The notes beneath the pieces were generated by a model, which worked only from the letters and a program-made list of their open reading frames with translations, ran no database searches and was not told where the DNA came from. A DNA stretch of 64,000 bases from Fragum whitleyi (lineage: Eukaryota; Mollusca; Bivalvia; Cardiida; Cardiidae): the NCBI GenBank assembly GCA_948146395.1, contig OX411551.1, forward strand, positions 48,750,854 to 48,814,853. Direction: 5' to 3'. Below, piece after piece: positions 33,995 to 44,568 of the stretch. A program made the translations under genes and the position numbers. The first letter of the stretch is position 1. Every line of letters starts with the position of its first letter.

Positions 33995-34175
33995 TTAACC
34001 CTTATCATGCTGAATAAAATCCTTGGCAAATTTGCATTGAAATAAAAGTACTAAAAGCACTGAATATATCACTGAAAATATAGTTTTTAAACTATTGTTG
34101 CTTGAAAAGTAAAAAAGGTAGTAAAGACCAGACATTGCGAAAGACCGTCAGACTAAGATCAGACTGCACATATAG
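33995..34175 (-). mobile_element. T1 MITE, truncated
   Basis: TTAACCCTTATCATGCTGAA start, then AAGATCAGACTGCACATA, after which similarity stops. Confidence 0.75.
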
Positions 34176-34254
34176 GTCATTCAAATAAGCAAACATGAAA
34201 TCCTCACTAATTGAAACACAGCTTATGTTTCAGTCACTTTTATAATTTTGATTT

Positions 34255-34385
34255 GGAACTCATTCTTTGCTTTCAATGGCTTTTAGTTGGAGGGTATTAG
34301 TACCGCCATTGAAAATCGAACCCAGGACTTTTTTTAAATTATAGTCTGACCCCCTACCTGACTGCACTATGACATCGACCACTTG
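34255..34385 (-). mobile_element. SINE head remnant
   Basis: On the minus strand GTCATAGTGCAGTCAGGTAG and CTGGGTTCGATTTTC resemble A and B boxes of the SINE, but the body is absent or strongly diverged. Confidence 0.45.
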
Positions 34386-34851
34386 GTTGACTATACATAA
34401 CAGTATTTCAAATAACCGTTTTTAAATGACAAAATAATCCTTTTTAAATGACACAGTCTAAATACTTTCCACCAAACAACAGCTGATGTCCCGACTTTTG
34501 TTATTGTTATTGTTAACTAAACAACCACTGTTTAAGACTGTGTTAGCCGATTAGAGAATAAGGCTTCATCAAGTAGCTTTTTCTTAACCTTTATCCTCCA
34601 ACATCTCAATTGAGCCTGTGTGTGACATTTCAAACAATTATTATGTGTGCAAAGCAATGCTTCTGGCCAGCCTGTACAACTGCACAGCATTTATTCTTAT
34701 TGCTTTTTGTCGTTTGCTTCCCAACAGTTGGTCATCACACAGGTGTGCACAGTCACACACAGGCTCAATTATGTTAGGATGCTAATTTTTGATATGTTTC
34801 AACCAGCTTTTCACTTCACTTGGTATTTCCCTACAATAATTCTGCAGAAAG

Positions 34852-34990
34852 TAGACAGTGTAGGCTATGATCAGACTGCATTTCTGTGAAACCTGATCTT
34901 AGTCTTCAAGTTCTAGAAAAAAATTATTATCAGCAATTTGATTTTACTTCAATTTTGTCTAGGCTTTAATCCAGCATTGCAATGGTTATT
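34852..34990 (+). mobile_element. T1 MITE, decayed
   Basis: ATGATCAGACTGCATTTCTG, GATCTTAGTCTTCAAG and an end CCAGCATTGCAATGG-TTAT follow the T1 order. Confidence 0.5.
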
Positions 34991-35294
34991 GGTCATCTGT
35001 ACATGTTTTTTTTCAAGCAATTTTGAAAAGGATAAGAACAAGACTACATGTAACAAATAATTTGACAAAATTTTGTCTAACAAGGGAGGGACCAAATTTT
35101 TGTGTTGATAATGTTATTAGTGGTTACCGTGGGAACAGATGAGAGAAAACGTGATGGATTTGTCAAGATCCAAATCAGCAGGGGCATCATTTTGTGCCGA
35201 TAGGGCCATTCATAAATCATGATGAAATTTCATGAACTTTTTTCTCCATTGTTTTATCCCTGGCAGGGCAGAGCCTCAAAAACTGTCCATTGGT

Positions 35295-35649
35295 CAGGGG
35301 TGTGGGATTCACATGCCCAACTTGTCTGACTGGGCTTTTTCACTTGCAGGCAAGTACATTTTTCTAGGCCATTTGTCTGTGGACACGTAAATACCATTGC
35401 AAATCTTGTAACAGTACTAAAAAGATAAAGGAAAAAGCCATCCTATACTTTGTTTCAGTGGGGAGAAAACTTTGTCTTTAATAAAGAAAATGTTAAGTTA
35501 CAGCATTTTCTTCATTAAAAACAATGTTTACTCAATATCAATAAATTTATTTTTTTTTCAGGCAAGTCCATTTCAATCCTGGACAAGTAGAAAATCAACT
35601 TTTACTAGACCATTGGCAAGTGGACAAAAGTCCTTTTTCCACACCCCTG
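35295..35649 (+). mobile_element. F element, complete
   Basis: CAGGGGTGTGGGATTCACAT and TTCCACACCCCTG termini; flanks CATTGGT / CATTGAT (6 of 7). Same GAAGAAAATG / CATTTTCTTC hairpin in the middle. Confidence 0.85.
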
Positions 35650-35656
35650 CATTGAT

Positions 35657-35955
35657 AACTAAGCATTGAAATATATTCACTTAAAATTGTGCTTAGCTAA
35701 TAGGGGAATCACGGCCTTGTTGATTTATAACAATCTTGTGCAAAAATTTAAAACCTGTGGTTTAAGATTGGTACCTGATTTCGCATTTAAAAGGAGTCTT
35801 TGAACTAAAAACAAATTGTAAAGAAAACTTCATAATGCCATTTTCAAAATTCACAGTTGTCTGACAGAAACAAGTCTTGAAGAAAAGAAAATTGAATCCA
35901 AGTTGGAATTACTGTTTTGAAAAGCTATTAACATCTGATATGAGATTTTTCCAAC
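35657..35955. other. Unique DNA
   Basis: Nothing recognised. Confidence 0.4.
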
Positions 35956-36440
35956 ACACTATCACTGGAGTGCTTGACATCAAAATGTCCACCAATAAGA
36001 CAGACGAGTTTAGGTGGTGCAAGTTTCATTCATAGTGACCCAAGGAAGATCCTTGCCAAGTTTCAGCTTCATTTTTTTTTCTATGACTGCTCACTTTTCA
36101 GCCATTCCTTTTCCATGACACCAGACTTTTTTAGGGAATTAAATTTCTTAAACATTTTTGGTAAAACTTAACCCAGCAAATATCCTCATTAGGTTACAGC
36201 TTTATTGGCCAAGTGGTTAAGAAAGGGAAGTTTCTTATTAAGATTTTCTTAATTTCAGCTTTTCTGTTCCCACAGCAACCTGTTTTTTTATGGAATTAAA
36301 TTCTTTTCACAATTTTGGTAGAGCTTCACCTGAGAAACATACAACCTAAATTTCAGCTCAATGGTTTAGGAGAAGATATAGACAAATGATAGATGGATGA
36401 CAGACAGTGAGTGATCACAATAGCTCACCTTGAGCACTTT
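35956..36440 (+). mobile_element. G element, 5'-truncated
   Basis: Units with AGTTTCATTCATAGTGACCC and GTTTCAGCTTCATT, then GATGGATGACAGACAGTGAG and GATCACAATAGCTCACCTTG-AGCACTTTG; the final GTGAGCTAAAA is lost. Confidence 0.7.
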
Positions 36441-36477
36441 GTTTTTGGGCAAATTAAGTAGAATTTAGACAGTCTAG

Positions 36478-36540
36478 CTTAAAGTTAGAATGCATACCTG
36501 TGCAGGCTTGTCTTAGTGTATACTATCTGCTAATATTAAT
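36478..36540 (+). mobile_element. T1 centre fragment
   Basis: GAATGCATACCTGTGCAGGC and CTTGTCTTAGTGTATACTA resemble the T1 dyad region only. Confidence 0.4.
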
Positions 36541-36669
36541 TTTTAAGAGACAAAGAGAGTATTTGTTGATTTCAAGGAGCTATGAAACTTAAAACCTAAT
36601 CACTAATGCGAAGCAGATTCATATATAAGTTTGATTAGGCTTTTAGTTTCATACCTACATGATATAAAA

Positions 36670-37880
36670 AACCAGAGGACCATAATGGTCCAATATTGCT
36701 CACCTGAGTAAGTCAACTCAAAACTTGTCAACCATGTTATAAATACCAGAGATTGTTTGATGTACATTTGGGATGGATTTAAAAGAAACAGACTTAAATT
36801 TCCTCCTACTGCAATTTGATTTTCTTTTTAATTGCAAACAAAGTTATGGATGGAATTGAATTCTTTTGACAAGTTTAGTAGACCTAAACCTTAACAATAT
36901 ACCTGCCAAGTTTAAGATATGCCCAACAGTTAAGGCGAAGATTAACCTTCTCTGAGATTTTTGGCAATATTTTGACATTTCCAATACCATGGACACCAGA
37001 GATTTTGATTGAATAAAATTATTTTTTACAGTTTTGGTAGAGCTTCACCCAAAGAACATCCCTTACAAGTTTAAGCTTAATTTGCCCAGTGGAAGTTTAG
37101 AAGTTTTTCTAAGATTTTCTGCAATTTTCTACCATTTTCAGCCTTTCTGTTACCTTGCAAACCAGAGTTTTTGATGAAATCAAATTCTTTCAACAACTTC
37201 AGAAGAACTTCCCCTAAGGAACATCCCTGTCAAGTTTCAGCTTGATTGGCCTAGTGGTTTAGGAGGAGAAGAATTTTTTCTAAGATTTTCAGACATTATC
37301 GGCCATTTTTCAACCTTTCCATTTCCATAAAATCCAGAGTTTTTGATGAGATTGAATTTCTTTAACAACTTTTTAAGAGCTTCATCCAAGGAACATCTCT
37401 TACAAGTTTCAGCTTGATTGGTCAAGTGGTTAAGGAGGAGAAGAATTTTTCTAAGATTTTCAGCAATTTTCAGCCAGTTTTCAGCCATTCAGTTACCATG
37501 GAAACCAGAGTTTTTGATGAAATTAAATTCTTTTACTAACTTTTAAAGAGTTTCACCCAAGGAACATCTCCGCCAAGTTTCAGCTTGATAGGCCAAGTGG
37601 TTTAGGAGGAGAAGGATTTTTTCTAAAACTTTTGCAATTTTCAGCCCTTCTGTTACCATGGCAACCAGAGTTATTTATAGAATTAAATTCTTTTAAAAAC
37701 TTTTGAAGTGCTTTACCCAAGGAACATCCCTGCCAAGTTTCAGCTTGATTGGCCGAGTGGTTTAGGAGAAGATGTTTGAAGAAATTGTTGACGGACGGAC
37801 AGACAGACGGAAGGACGATGGACGGACGATGAGTGATCACAATAGCTCACCTTGAGCACTTTGTGCACAGGTGAGCTAAA
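36670..37880 (+). mobile_element. G element, complete, ~168-bp internal repeats
   Basis: 5' palindrome AGAGGACCATAATGGTCC, TTGCTCACCTGAG, then units with ACCATGGAAACCAGAGTTTT (about 37150, 37325, 37494, 37657) and CCAAGTTTCAGCTTGATTGG, a GACGGACGGACAGACAGACG tract and a complete 3' hairpin AGCTCACCTTGAGCACTTTG-TGCACAGGTGAGCTAAAA. Two minus-strand frames (37237-37488 and 37580-37840) only read the repeat units. Confidence 0.87.
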
Positions 37881-38137
37881 AGGTCTCTTCATATCTTATG
37901 ATATAATTTCTCCAAGCAAAAATTTAATTAATCCTCAAATACATAGATTGTTTATGGGACTACTTTCCTTTGAAGCTTACAAAAAAGCTGCATAATCAAA
38001 ATTGTAATCAATGAGTAATGAAACCAATTTTTCAACCAATCAGAATGAACTAATCTTGGTGAACACAACTAGAATTAAATAATATTGCTATGAACATTTT
38101 CTTGAACAGCCGGATAAGGGCTTATCATCATAATGAA
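37881..38137. other. Unique DNA
   Basis: Nothing recognised. Confidence 0.4.
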
Positions 38138-38366
38138 TTAACTCTTTCCCAAAGGACAATATTTTAGGGTGGTCTGATTTGAAAGGAGTTGCAGACGACA
38201 AAAAAATCAAATCAAAAGGCAAAAATATGCATGTTATAGCAGAGAAAATATTGAGACAAAAGGAGAGAGTGCTGATTATCAGCACTTTCTCCTTTTGCCT
38301 CGATGTTGGACCTAAGCCTATTCCTTTATAGACATCAACACCAGGTCTTATTTGGGAAAGGGTTAA
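38138..38366. mobile_element. T3 MITE between TTAA sites
   Basis: TTAA-CTCTTTCCCAAA and TTTGGGAAAGGG-TTAA are near-perfect inverted ends. The centre is a hairpin GGAGAGAGTGCTGATTATC against AGCACTTTCTCC. Inferred piggyBac-type MITE, single copy in the window. Confidence 0.82.
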
Positions 38367-39520
38367 TGCACAGAAATATAGCTTAACTTCAAAGCTCAAA
38401 ACATATTTCTTGTCCTTTCCAAACCTTTATTGATACGATACCACTTGAGACCACCAGAGACCAAGTAACTGTGAGAAAATTAGTAAACTAATCAACTTTA
38501 GAGGAAGACCCATCTTTCATACTCAACGGTAATAAAAATTATATTTGATCAATTAGTTTGGAAAATTATTGTATTTTCTTCCTCCAGAACATTTGTCTCT
38601 GTCAGCGCAAAACTAATTCGGAGCGGAATTATTTACCCAGCATGCACCACTAACCATATGTCCAGGGTTTGGCGATAGTTGCACAAGGGGAGTAGGTTAC
38701 TCTAAACCCTTTCCTACATTTTTCAAAATTTGGCATAGTCACTTATGTAAAATCTTTTAAGAGGTTAACCGTTATGGATAATGAAAAGATGGTGTAATTT
38801 ATACAACCATACACCCATCGTCCCCAACTGTCACATTCACTAGCTATGCATCAGGGCTTTGCGTTTTCATCATTCACTGCTCCATCCGACGCCACAAGAC
38901 TGTAACATTTTGGACCACTGCTCTATAGACCATTATCTTGATTTATCAGAAAATCATAGGTGATTAACTCCAGGTAGTCCGTTACCCAAGCAGTTTGACC
39001 ATGGCATTTTGTTTTCTCTGCTGAAACGAGGAGAAATCACTGGCCAGTTCTCAGAATTACTCAACTGTAACAGGCTGCATGATGCATTTAATAGTCCCAT
39101 GGAAGCAATTATCAGATAATCATGGAACCATAAAACTGTCCAGCGAATTTGGGGAAATTTTGGCCAAACTGGCGTCGGATTGTGGACTGCATTTTCCTTA
39201 TGGCCTGATGCATCATTTGTCTCTTTAAGCAGCATCCCTGACCCTACTTTAGTTGAATTATTTTATGATTATTTAATAACAATTATTCCGGCACCCATTT
39301 TCAAATCAACTGATGCACCCATCTAACCATACACCCATCCTTTCCAACCCCTGCATTCACTTGTCATACATCAAGACTTTGCTTTTCCATCAGTTTCCGT
39401 ATTTCCTCGGATGCATCCGTTTGGCCATATGGTGCTTGCTACCCATAAATGAAACAGTTTATACTGATGATTAGTCACATGGTGGATATTGTAATAAACT
39501 TTGGCACAGCTCAATAAAGC
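38367..39520. other. Unique, partly complex DNA with a diverged direct repeat
   Basis: 38808-38890 and 39315-39415 share AACCATACACCCATC, CATTCACT, ATACATCA and GACTTTGC-type blocks. The interval 38950-39240 is richer in GC and complex (CATTTAATAG, CAATTATCAGATAATCATGG) and has a 93-codon minus-strand frame with no recognisable domain. It could be a conserved non-coding block or an old repeat. Confidence 0.4.
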
Positions 39521-39772
39521 TTAACCTTTGTCATGCTGAATAAATTTTGGCTAAAAATTTTCATCAAAATCAAAGGCCAAAAAGCCCTGAAATTACTAAC
39601 TGTTGGTCAATTTTTATTTGAAAAACTAAATCTTCTGACAATTCTTGTTTGAAAGTGAGAAACAGGTGATGAAGACTAACATCAGACTGCACACATGTGC
39701 AGGCTGATGTTTGTCTTTAGCTCCTGCCAAAGCAGGATTATTTTATTCCGGGTTCAGCATGACAAGGGTAAG
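39521..39772 (-). mobile_element. T1 MITE, complete
   Basis: TTAA-CCTTTGTCATGCTGAA, dyad CTGCACACATGTGCAG and TTCAGCATGACAAGGG-TAAG. Confidence 0.87.
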
Positions 39773-40029
39773 TATACATTTATCTAGGAGTTTGTAAAGT
39801 TCCAAGCTGCAGAGCTTCAGATTTACAGTGGGCCCGGGTCATTTCTCACATGATGACCCACAACTTTCCAACAGTTTGGGTCCTGTGACCCTGTCCTGCT
39901 TGGATATGAAACATTTTTACTATAATGAAAATATGCTTAGGCCCATCATTTCAGGAAATGACCCACAACTTTTTACCTCATGGGTCAATTGGACCCATCA
40001 GTCTTGAAAAGAATCTGAAGCCCTGAAGC
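39773..40029. other. Unique DNA
   Basis: GACCCACAACTTT occurs twice (about 39864 and 39960) within a diverged local repeat. No gene. Confidence 0.4.
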
Positions 40030-40850
40030 TGTGCCATGAATGTATCATGTTGCTCTGCACCTCTTGGCCAAAGAGTCATGTCTTTCGCTATTTACATAAT
40101 GGTCAATGAAAGGATCATTCTTGCCAATTATGGCCATTGGAGACCTGGTTTAGAAAAAGAAGAGGAAATTTGAAGATGTCTAATTTGATCAGAGTCCTAC
40201 CGCCCCCCCCCCCCCCCCCCTCCTGGTGCTCTGCCCCTGGTCACCACCCTGGCATAATTTTAGCTATGTTTATGAGCTGATAATCAATGACAAATTTTAA
40301 GGTTCCTGGTTCAGAAGAAGATATTGCCCTGATGGTCCTTCCCAAATGTTAAGGCTGTTGAGCTCCTGGTTCATCAGAAGAAGATGTTTTTAAGATTCCC
40401 TGCTAGCTAGCTAGTCCAACACTCATGATTTTTGCTATTTTAATAAAGGTCAATGAGCTGATGATCCATGCCAAATTTCAAGGCTATAAGGCTTTTGGTT
40501 CACCAGAAGAAGTATTTCAATGGTTCAGTGCAAGACTGTACTAAGTGTATATACAATGTATATACACTTAGTACAGTCTTGCGCTGAACCCTTATTATGT
40601 AAAGATATTCTTTTAAATCCTGTTTGCTGTCATGGCAACCAGAGTTTTCAACTGATTTTAATTATTTTACCTTTTATATAAGCGTATCACCCAGGAAACA
40701 TTTCTGTATAAGTTAGTGTAAATTGGTCAAGTAGTTTTGGAGCAGATGTAGTTTAAAAATTGTTGACCTGCGACAGACAGACACCAGACGGAGGGTGATC
40801 ATATGTAAAATAGTATCTCACTTGGCACTTTCAGCTCAGGTTAGCTAAAA
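40030..40850 (+). mobile_element. G element, decayed 5' end
   Basis: Repeated GAAGAAGA units with TGGTCAATGA and AATTTCAAGGCT, then GACAGACAGACACCAGACGG and a decayed 3' end CACTTGGCACTTTCAGCTCA-GGTTAGCTAAAAA. A poly-C run (18 C, 40203-40220) and a hairpin (40522-40590) interrupt it. Confidence 0.65.
40522..40590. repeat. 32-bp-stem hairpin, 5-base loop
   Basis: GGTTCAGTGCAAGACTGTAC begins the left arm; the right arm is its inverted copy with a single change (a G-U pair in RNA). Loop CAATG. It lies inside a G element and looks like a recent tiny foldback insertion or a precursor-like RNA hairpin. Confidence 0.9.
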
Positions 40851-41270
40851 ATAGGAATTCCAACATGTTGGGGTCACAGATTTTACTTTACATTTGTCAA
40901 GCGTTTCTAAGGACATTTCACATATCGATCAAAAGGCACCTTCAAAAGTTATCAATTACGACCATTACTTTAATGGTTTCCTTGAAAATGAAACTTTTCA
41001 ATTCATGGACAAGAATTGTCTTTCAGAAATAATTACAAAAATGGAGCCTTAATTGGAAGTCTACTTTCATGGGAGAAAAAATCCCATCAAAACAAATTAG
41101 AAATGGGCGATTACAAACTATGAAGTTTTGATTTCTTCACAGAATTTTTTTTTGTTCTTTTAAGTCACTCTTCTCCTTTACATATATTTTTCTAGAAAAT
41201 AGACTGATCTCAGGCTATGCTAACTCATAATTTTCTACTAAGTCAAAAAATTGTTCCAAAAGGAATCAAA
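40851..41270. other. Unique AT-rich DNA
   Basis: Nothing recognised. Confidence 0.4.
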
Positions 41271-41274
41271 TAAA

Positions 41275-41516
41275 CACTTTAAGATAATAAACTCTATTTC
41301 GATATTTCGGCTAATGCCTTTTTCAAGAAATATCACATGGAAATATCACAACTACATCTGTACATTCTTATTGTGCAGCCAAATTGAATGTGACAACCAT
41401 TCAATATGGTGGCACAGTAAGAATGTAAAGATGTAGTTGTTGTGACATTTCCATGTAATATTTCATGAAAAAGGCATTAGGCAAAATATCGAAATAGAGA
41501 TTATTATTTTAAAGTG
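41275..41516. repeat. Foldback with hammerhead-like words
   Basis: Arms of about 115 bp pair through CTCTATTTCGATATTT, ATGCCTTTTTCA, ACATGGAAAT, ACTACATCT and ATTCTTA. Read outward, each arm contains TGAAAAAGGCATTAGSC followed by RAAATATCGAAATA, which recalls the CUGANGA-stem-GAAA core of type III hammerhead ribozymes in Penelope-like retroelements. The CUGANGA part is not intact, so activity is unlikely. Confidence 0.7.
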
Positions 41517-41631
41517 CATAATTTTCTAATTCATTATCTTGAGGAAAACCTTGAGTCAATCTGCTAGGAATGTCAACAAGAGCACAGCCTTCAGGTGCAA
41601 ATGGGACATAACTGCCTGCCTGCAGTTGGTA

Positions 41632-41726
41632 CTTTCAGTACTTTTTGCCCTTTGATTTTTATGCAAATTTTTAGCCAAAATTTATTCAGCATGACATTAG
41701 AGTTAATTCAGCAGGACAAGGGTTAA
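41632..41726 (+). mobile_element. T1 MITE, 3' end fragment
   Basis: GGTACTTTCAGTACTTTTTG, ATTCAGCATGACATT and a second end ATTCAGCAGGACAAGGG-TTAA: the terminus is duplicated. Confidence 0.7.
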
Positions 41727-41790
41727 CTGCAATCATGCCAAAAGCAGGCCTTTGATTAAGATTTTGCTTTTATTGATTGGCTGTTTGGGG

Positions 41791-41955
41791 TTAAGGTAGT
41801 GGACCCGTAATAGTTTTGCAACGTTTCCGAAGTAATGAACTTTAACAGTGTTAACCGAGGTTTCTTAATGATTTTCATTAGGAAACCTTGGTCAACATTG
41901 TGAAAGCTCAAGAAGGCCAAAATGTTGCGGATGTATTACGATTCCACTACCTTAA
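41791..41955. mobile_element. T4 palindromic MITE, complete
   Basis: TTAA-GGTAGTGGACCCGTAATA at the left, ATTCCACTACC-TTAA at the right; 157 bp and nearly palindromic about GGTTTCTTAATGATTTTCAT. Open frames through it are chance. Confidence 0.87.
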
Positions 41956-41984
41956 ATGCCATCTTCAATATCTTCAATATCATT

Positions 41985-42240
41985 GCAGTTTTATTTCAGA
42001 TGCTGGTGCATCTACCCAAGGCTTCCTGTTGTTTCTCACACCAGTACAAGTTATCAACATTTCATCATAGCCACAAGCTGCCTATCCAACTTAGACAAAC
42101 TACTTATCATTTGTCAAATGATGGGACACAAATGATGCTGTCAAAATGACTCTTGTCAAATGTTGGATGGAATTTTGTATTTGAACATGAAATCCCAGGA
42201 TTACCAGCCAATCATATTACTGATCTCTAGCTAGTGAGGC
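41985..42240 (-). mobile_element. SINE, decayed
   Basis: GTTTCTCACACCAGTACAAG and CACAAGCTGCCTATCC follow the SINE in reverse. The tRNA head is barely recognisable (ATCCCAGGATTACC). Confidence 0.55.
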
Positions 42241-42343
42241 CTAGCCCTATATGCATCTAATGAAAAACCTGAGACACCACTGCATTTATAATGAAAGTGG
42301 GTTCATATGCCTCTTATGTCCAACATGGTCCTAACCCATTCCA

Positions 42344-42590
42344 GGTCCCAAAGTTATAAAACTTTTCTCAGGCTCAGACTCAATTTTTCTTAAATTTTAA
42401 ATTAAAATAAGTGTATGAAAATAAAAGATAATATTAATAAGTTGTTATTATTTATAACAACTTATTAATATCATCTTTTATGTTTATACATTTAAATGAG
42501 CAATAAAACAGAATTACGGCTTTATAATCACAAATTGCAATTTGAGAAAATTGAGCCGGAGCCTGAGAAAAGTTTTATAACCTTGGGCCC
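42344..42590 (+). mobile_element. J MITE, complete
   Basis: AAAGTTATAAAACTTTTCTC-AGGCTCAGACTC at the left and GAGCCTGAGAAAAGTTTTAT-AACCTTGGGCCC at the right; an AT-rich inner dyad AATAAGTTGTTA / TAACAACTTATT. Confidence 0.85.
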
Positions 42591-42689
42591 TGATCTATCA
42601 TACGCATAGAGAGGTGATGGAATCTAACAACATTTACCCATTTTTACAGCTAGTTGGACTGGGGATCCATCTGTGAAGTGTCCTGCCGA

Positions 42690-42785
42690 AATACACTACC
42701 AGCCTCTGTTGGGGCTTGAACCCACAACCATCAGACTAAGAGTTGAGCATAATTAACCACTCAGCCAACAAGCCAAGCTTACATG
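42690..42785 (-). mobile_element. tRNA-like sequence, probably another SINE head
   Basis: On the minus strand GTTGGCTGAGTGGTTAATTA (A-box type) and GTTGTGGGTTCAAGCCCC (B box) are spaced as in a tRNA of the long-variable-arm type, but the acceptor ends do not pair, so no functional tRNA is called. Confidence 0.5.
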
Positions 42786-42790
42786 AAAAA

Positions 42791-43395
42791 AAATTTGTGG
42801 CTTATCTTACAAAACCCCACAGTTTTAAACAAGCTGTACTTACAAGATTTTAGCCGAAAAACAACAAAATGTCGCAAAAGATGAATTCTATTTTCATTCG
42901 AAGAAATAAAATCATCAGATATTGTTAAGGCTGTAATGCAATGAAATACTGAAATTGATTCAACAAATTGCCTTCGATTCACATCCAACTTCATTGGCCC
43001 TCTGAAGTTTTTCAATTCCACCAGTAATTTTGCCAATTTTCTAACAATTTTACGGAAACACGGTGAGACGGAATATAAAACTGATTACTTTGCCCGCCCA
43101 ATTGGTTTTGTCAATTTGATCTCCCACTTCTAATTAACAAATTACTTATACCCCAATCATTATCCCATACATCATAAAATGTTTTCAGACTTTGTCCACG
43201 GAGGGATGTGATTTCATTTTCTGGGTAATTGGCAATGCCCAATTTTCTGAAATATTGATAAACTCCTAGTAATGACAAGAGGTTTAGGTGAAGCAATTAT
43301 CCATTTTTTTCTACATGTATAGTCTGATTCTTTTGATCTGGCGGAGTGTAACAACTCTTATCATGCAGAACTTGCATTTTGTTTGTTTGAATGGG
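42791..43395. other. Unique, fairly complex DNA
   Basis: CTAATTAACAAATTAC and GGTAATTGGCAATG near 43130-43240 are homeodomain-type words. 43258-43350 recurs at 44334-44420. No gene seen. Confidence 0.4.
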
Positions 43396-43397
43396 GT

Positions 43398-43514
43398 TTG
43401 ACGCCCCTTTCAACATTCTTTCAGTTATATTGCGTAGGCTGCACCACCTAACAATGGATTCCTAGTATTTCTCTAACCAGCACTACCATCACATTCTTTC
43501 CTAGCCTCCAGTTG
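43398..43514 (-). mobile_element. SINE, 3' half only
   Basis: TTTCAACATTCTTTCAGTTA, ACCTAACAATGGATTCCTAG and TTTCCTAGCCTCCAG match the SINE in reverse; cut at 43515 where H begins. Confidence 0.75.
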
Positions 43515-43516
43515 AA

Positions 43517-43945
43517 GAAATAGAGGATATTGAATGAGTGGTCATTGAAAACCGAATATATTAAACGAGCCATCTATAAACAGATAAAAACGAGGCTGTG
43601 CCGAGTTTTTATCTGTTTAAGATGACAAGTTTAATAAATTCGGTATTTTATGAGCACAAATTTGATATTCTATTTATAATATGACCCGAACTTTAGCGTA
43701 AAATTGTCATAATTCTTGAAATTCAACGTTTCAATTTTCCGCGAAACTTATGACCCCGTTTAAAACTGACGTCACAATAAATAGATTATGACTTCATTTT
43801 TGTGGTTACAAAATAGCGTTGCCATTTGCTTTGAGCTCATTTGCATAGTTATTCCACTAGTGTAATAACACCCGTGTAATATCAAAAATATTCAATGAGG
43901 TTATTTCACTCTCGCGACGTAAGTCATATTATAACTTGGAATATT
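43517..43945 (+). mobile_element. H foldback element, copy 2
   Basis: A foldback of about 160 bp centred at about 43598 (AACGAGGCTGTGCCGAGTTT), whose arms carry GATATTGAATGAGTGGTC and AATTCGGTATTTTATGAGC, is followed by about 270 bp with CTGACGTCACAATAA (CRE-like, 43767-43775) and the dyad GTGTAATAACACCCGTGTAA. Layout is shared with I. Confidence 0.8.
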
Positions 43946-43961
43946 CTCATTGTGGCAGTTG

Positions 43962-44012
43962 GTGTAGTCTAAGATCAGCCTGCCCGTCTGTGCAGTCTGA
44001 TCTTAATCCACA
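43962..44012 (+). mobile_element. T1 centre fragment
   Basis: GTGTAGTCTAAGATCAGCCT and GTGCAGTCTGATCTTA only. Confidence 0.55.
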
Positions 44013-44050
44013 TCATCTGTTTGTACTTTTGTAACAAGAATATTCAGGAA

Positions 44051-44279
44051 TTAACCTTTTGCTGTTTAAACCCTGCTTTTTACGTGCCTGTGATTTTATG
44101 ATTGAGAAAACATTGTGAAAAAAGGAAGAAATTGCTTCTGACAAGCAATGTCATCTTTTTCCACACTATTTTCTACCCTTCTGAAAGGTTATTTTTCAAA
44201 TTAAATTCACTTTCATTTTCGTCTGCAAAACCTTTGAATTTGGACCGGTCCAAAATTTGGTAAAACAGGAAATGGTTAA
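44051..44279 (-). mobile_element. T2 MITE, complete
   Basis: TTAA-CCTTTTGCTGTTTAAACC and GTAAAACAGGAAATGG-TTAA, with the hairpin centre. Confidence 0.88.
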
Positions 44280-44568
44280 ATGATTTTTATTTAAATATTC
44301 CAAAGGCATTTTTTTTTTACCTGTGACATAATTAAGGCTCCTTGTAATGACAAGTGGTGAAGAAATTATCCATTTTTTTTACATGTATAGTCTGATTCTT
44401 TTGACCTGGGAGGGTGGGACTAAACCATGACTCATTTGATGAAAAATTCCTTCTACAGTTGATGCAATTACCCATTGTTTTGTACCAGTATTATCTGTTA
44501 CCTTTGAACTCGTAGGGAGTGACTTATCCATTATTTAATTTTGTGAAAAATGATCAGAGGTTTAGTAC

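Noticed and set aside
37237..37840. Two minus-strand open frames with similar products
   Set aside because: Their similarity comes from the tandem units of a G element.
38954..39235. 93-codon minus-strand frame as a gene
   Set aside because: No domain, no splice or promoter context; kept only as a complex segment to check.
42690..42785. Functional tRNA gene on the minus strand
   Set aside because: Boxes present, ends do not form an acceptor stem; more likely a SINE head.
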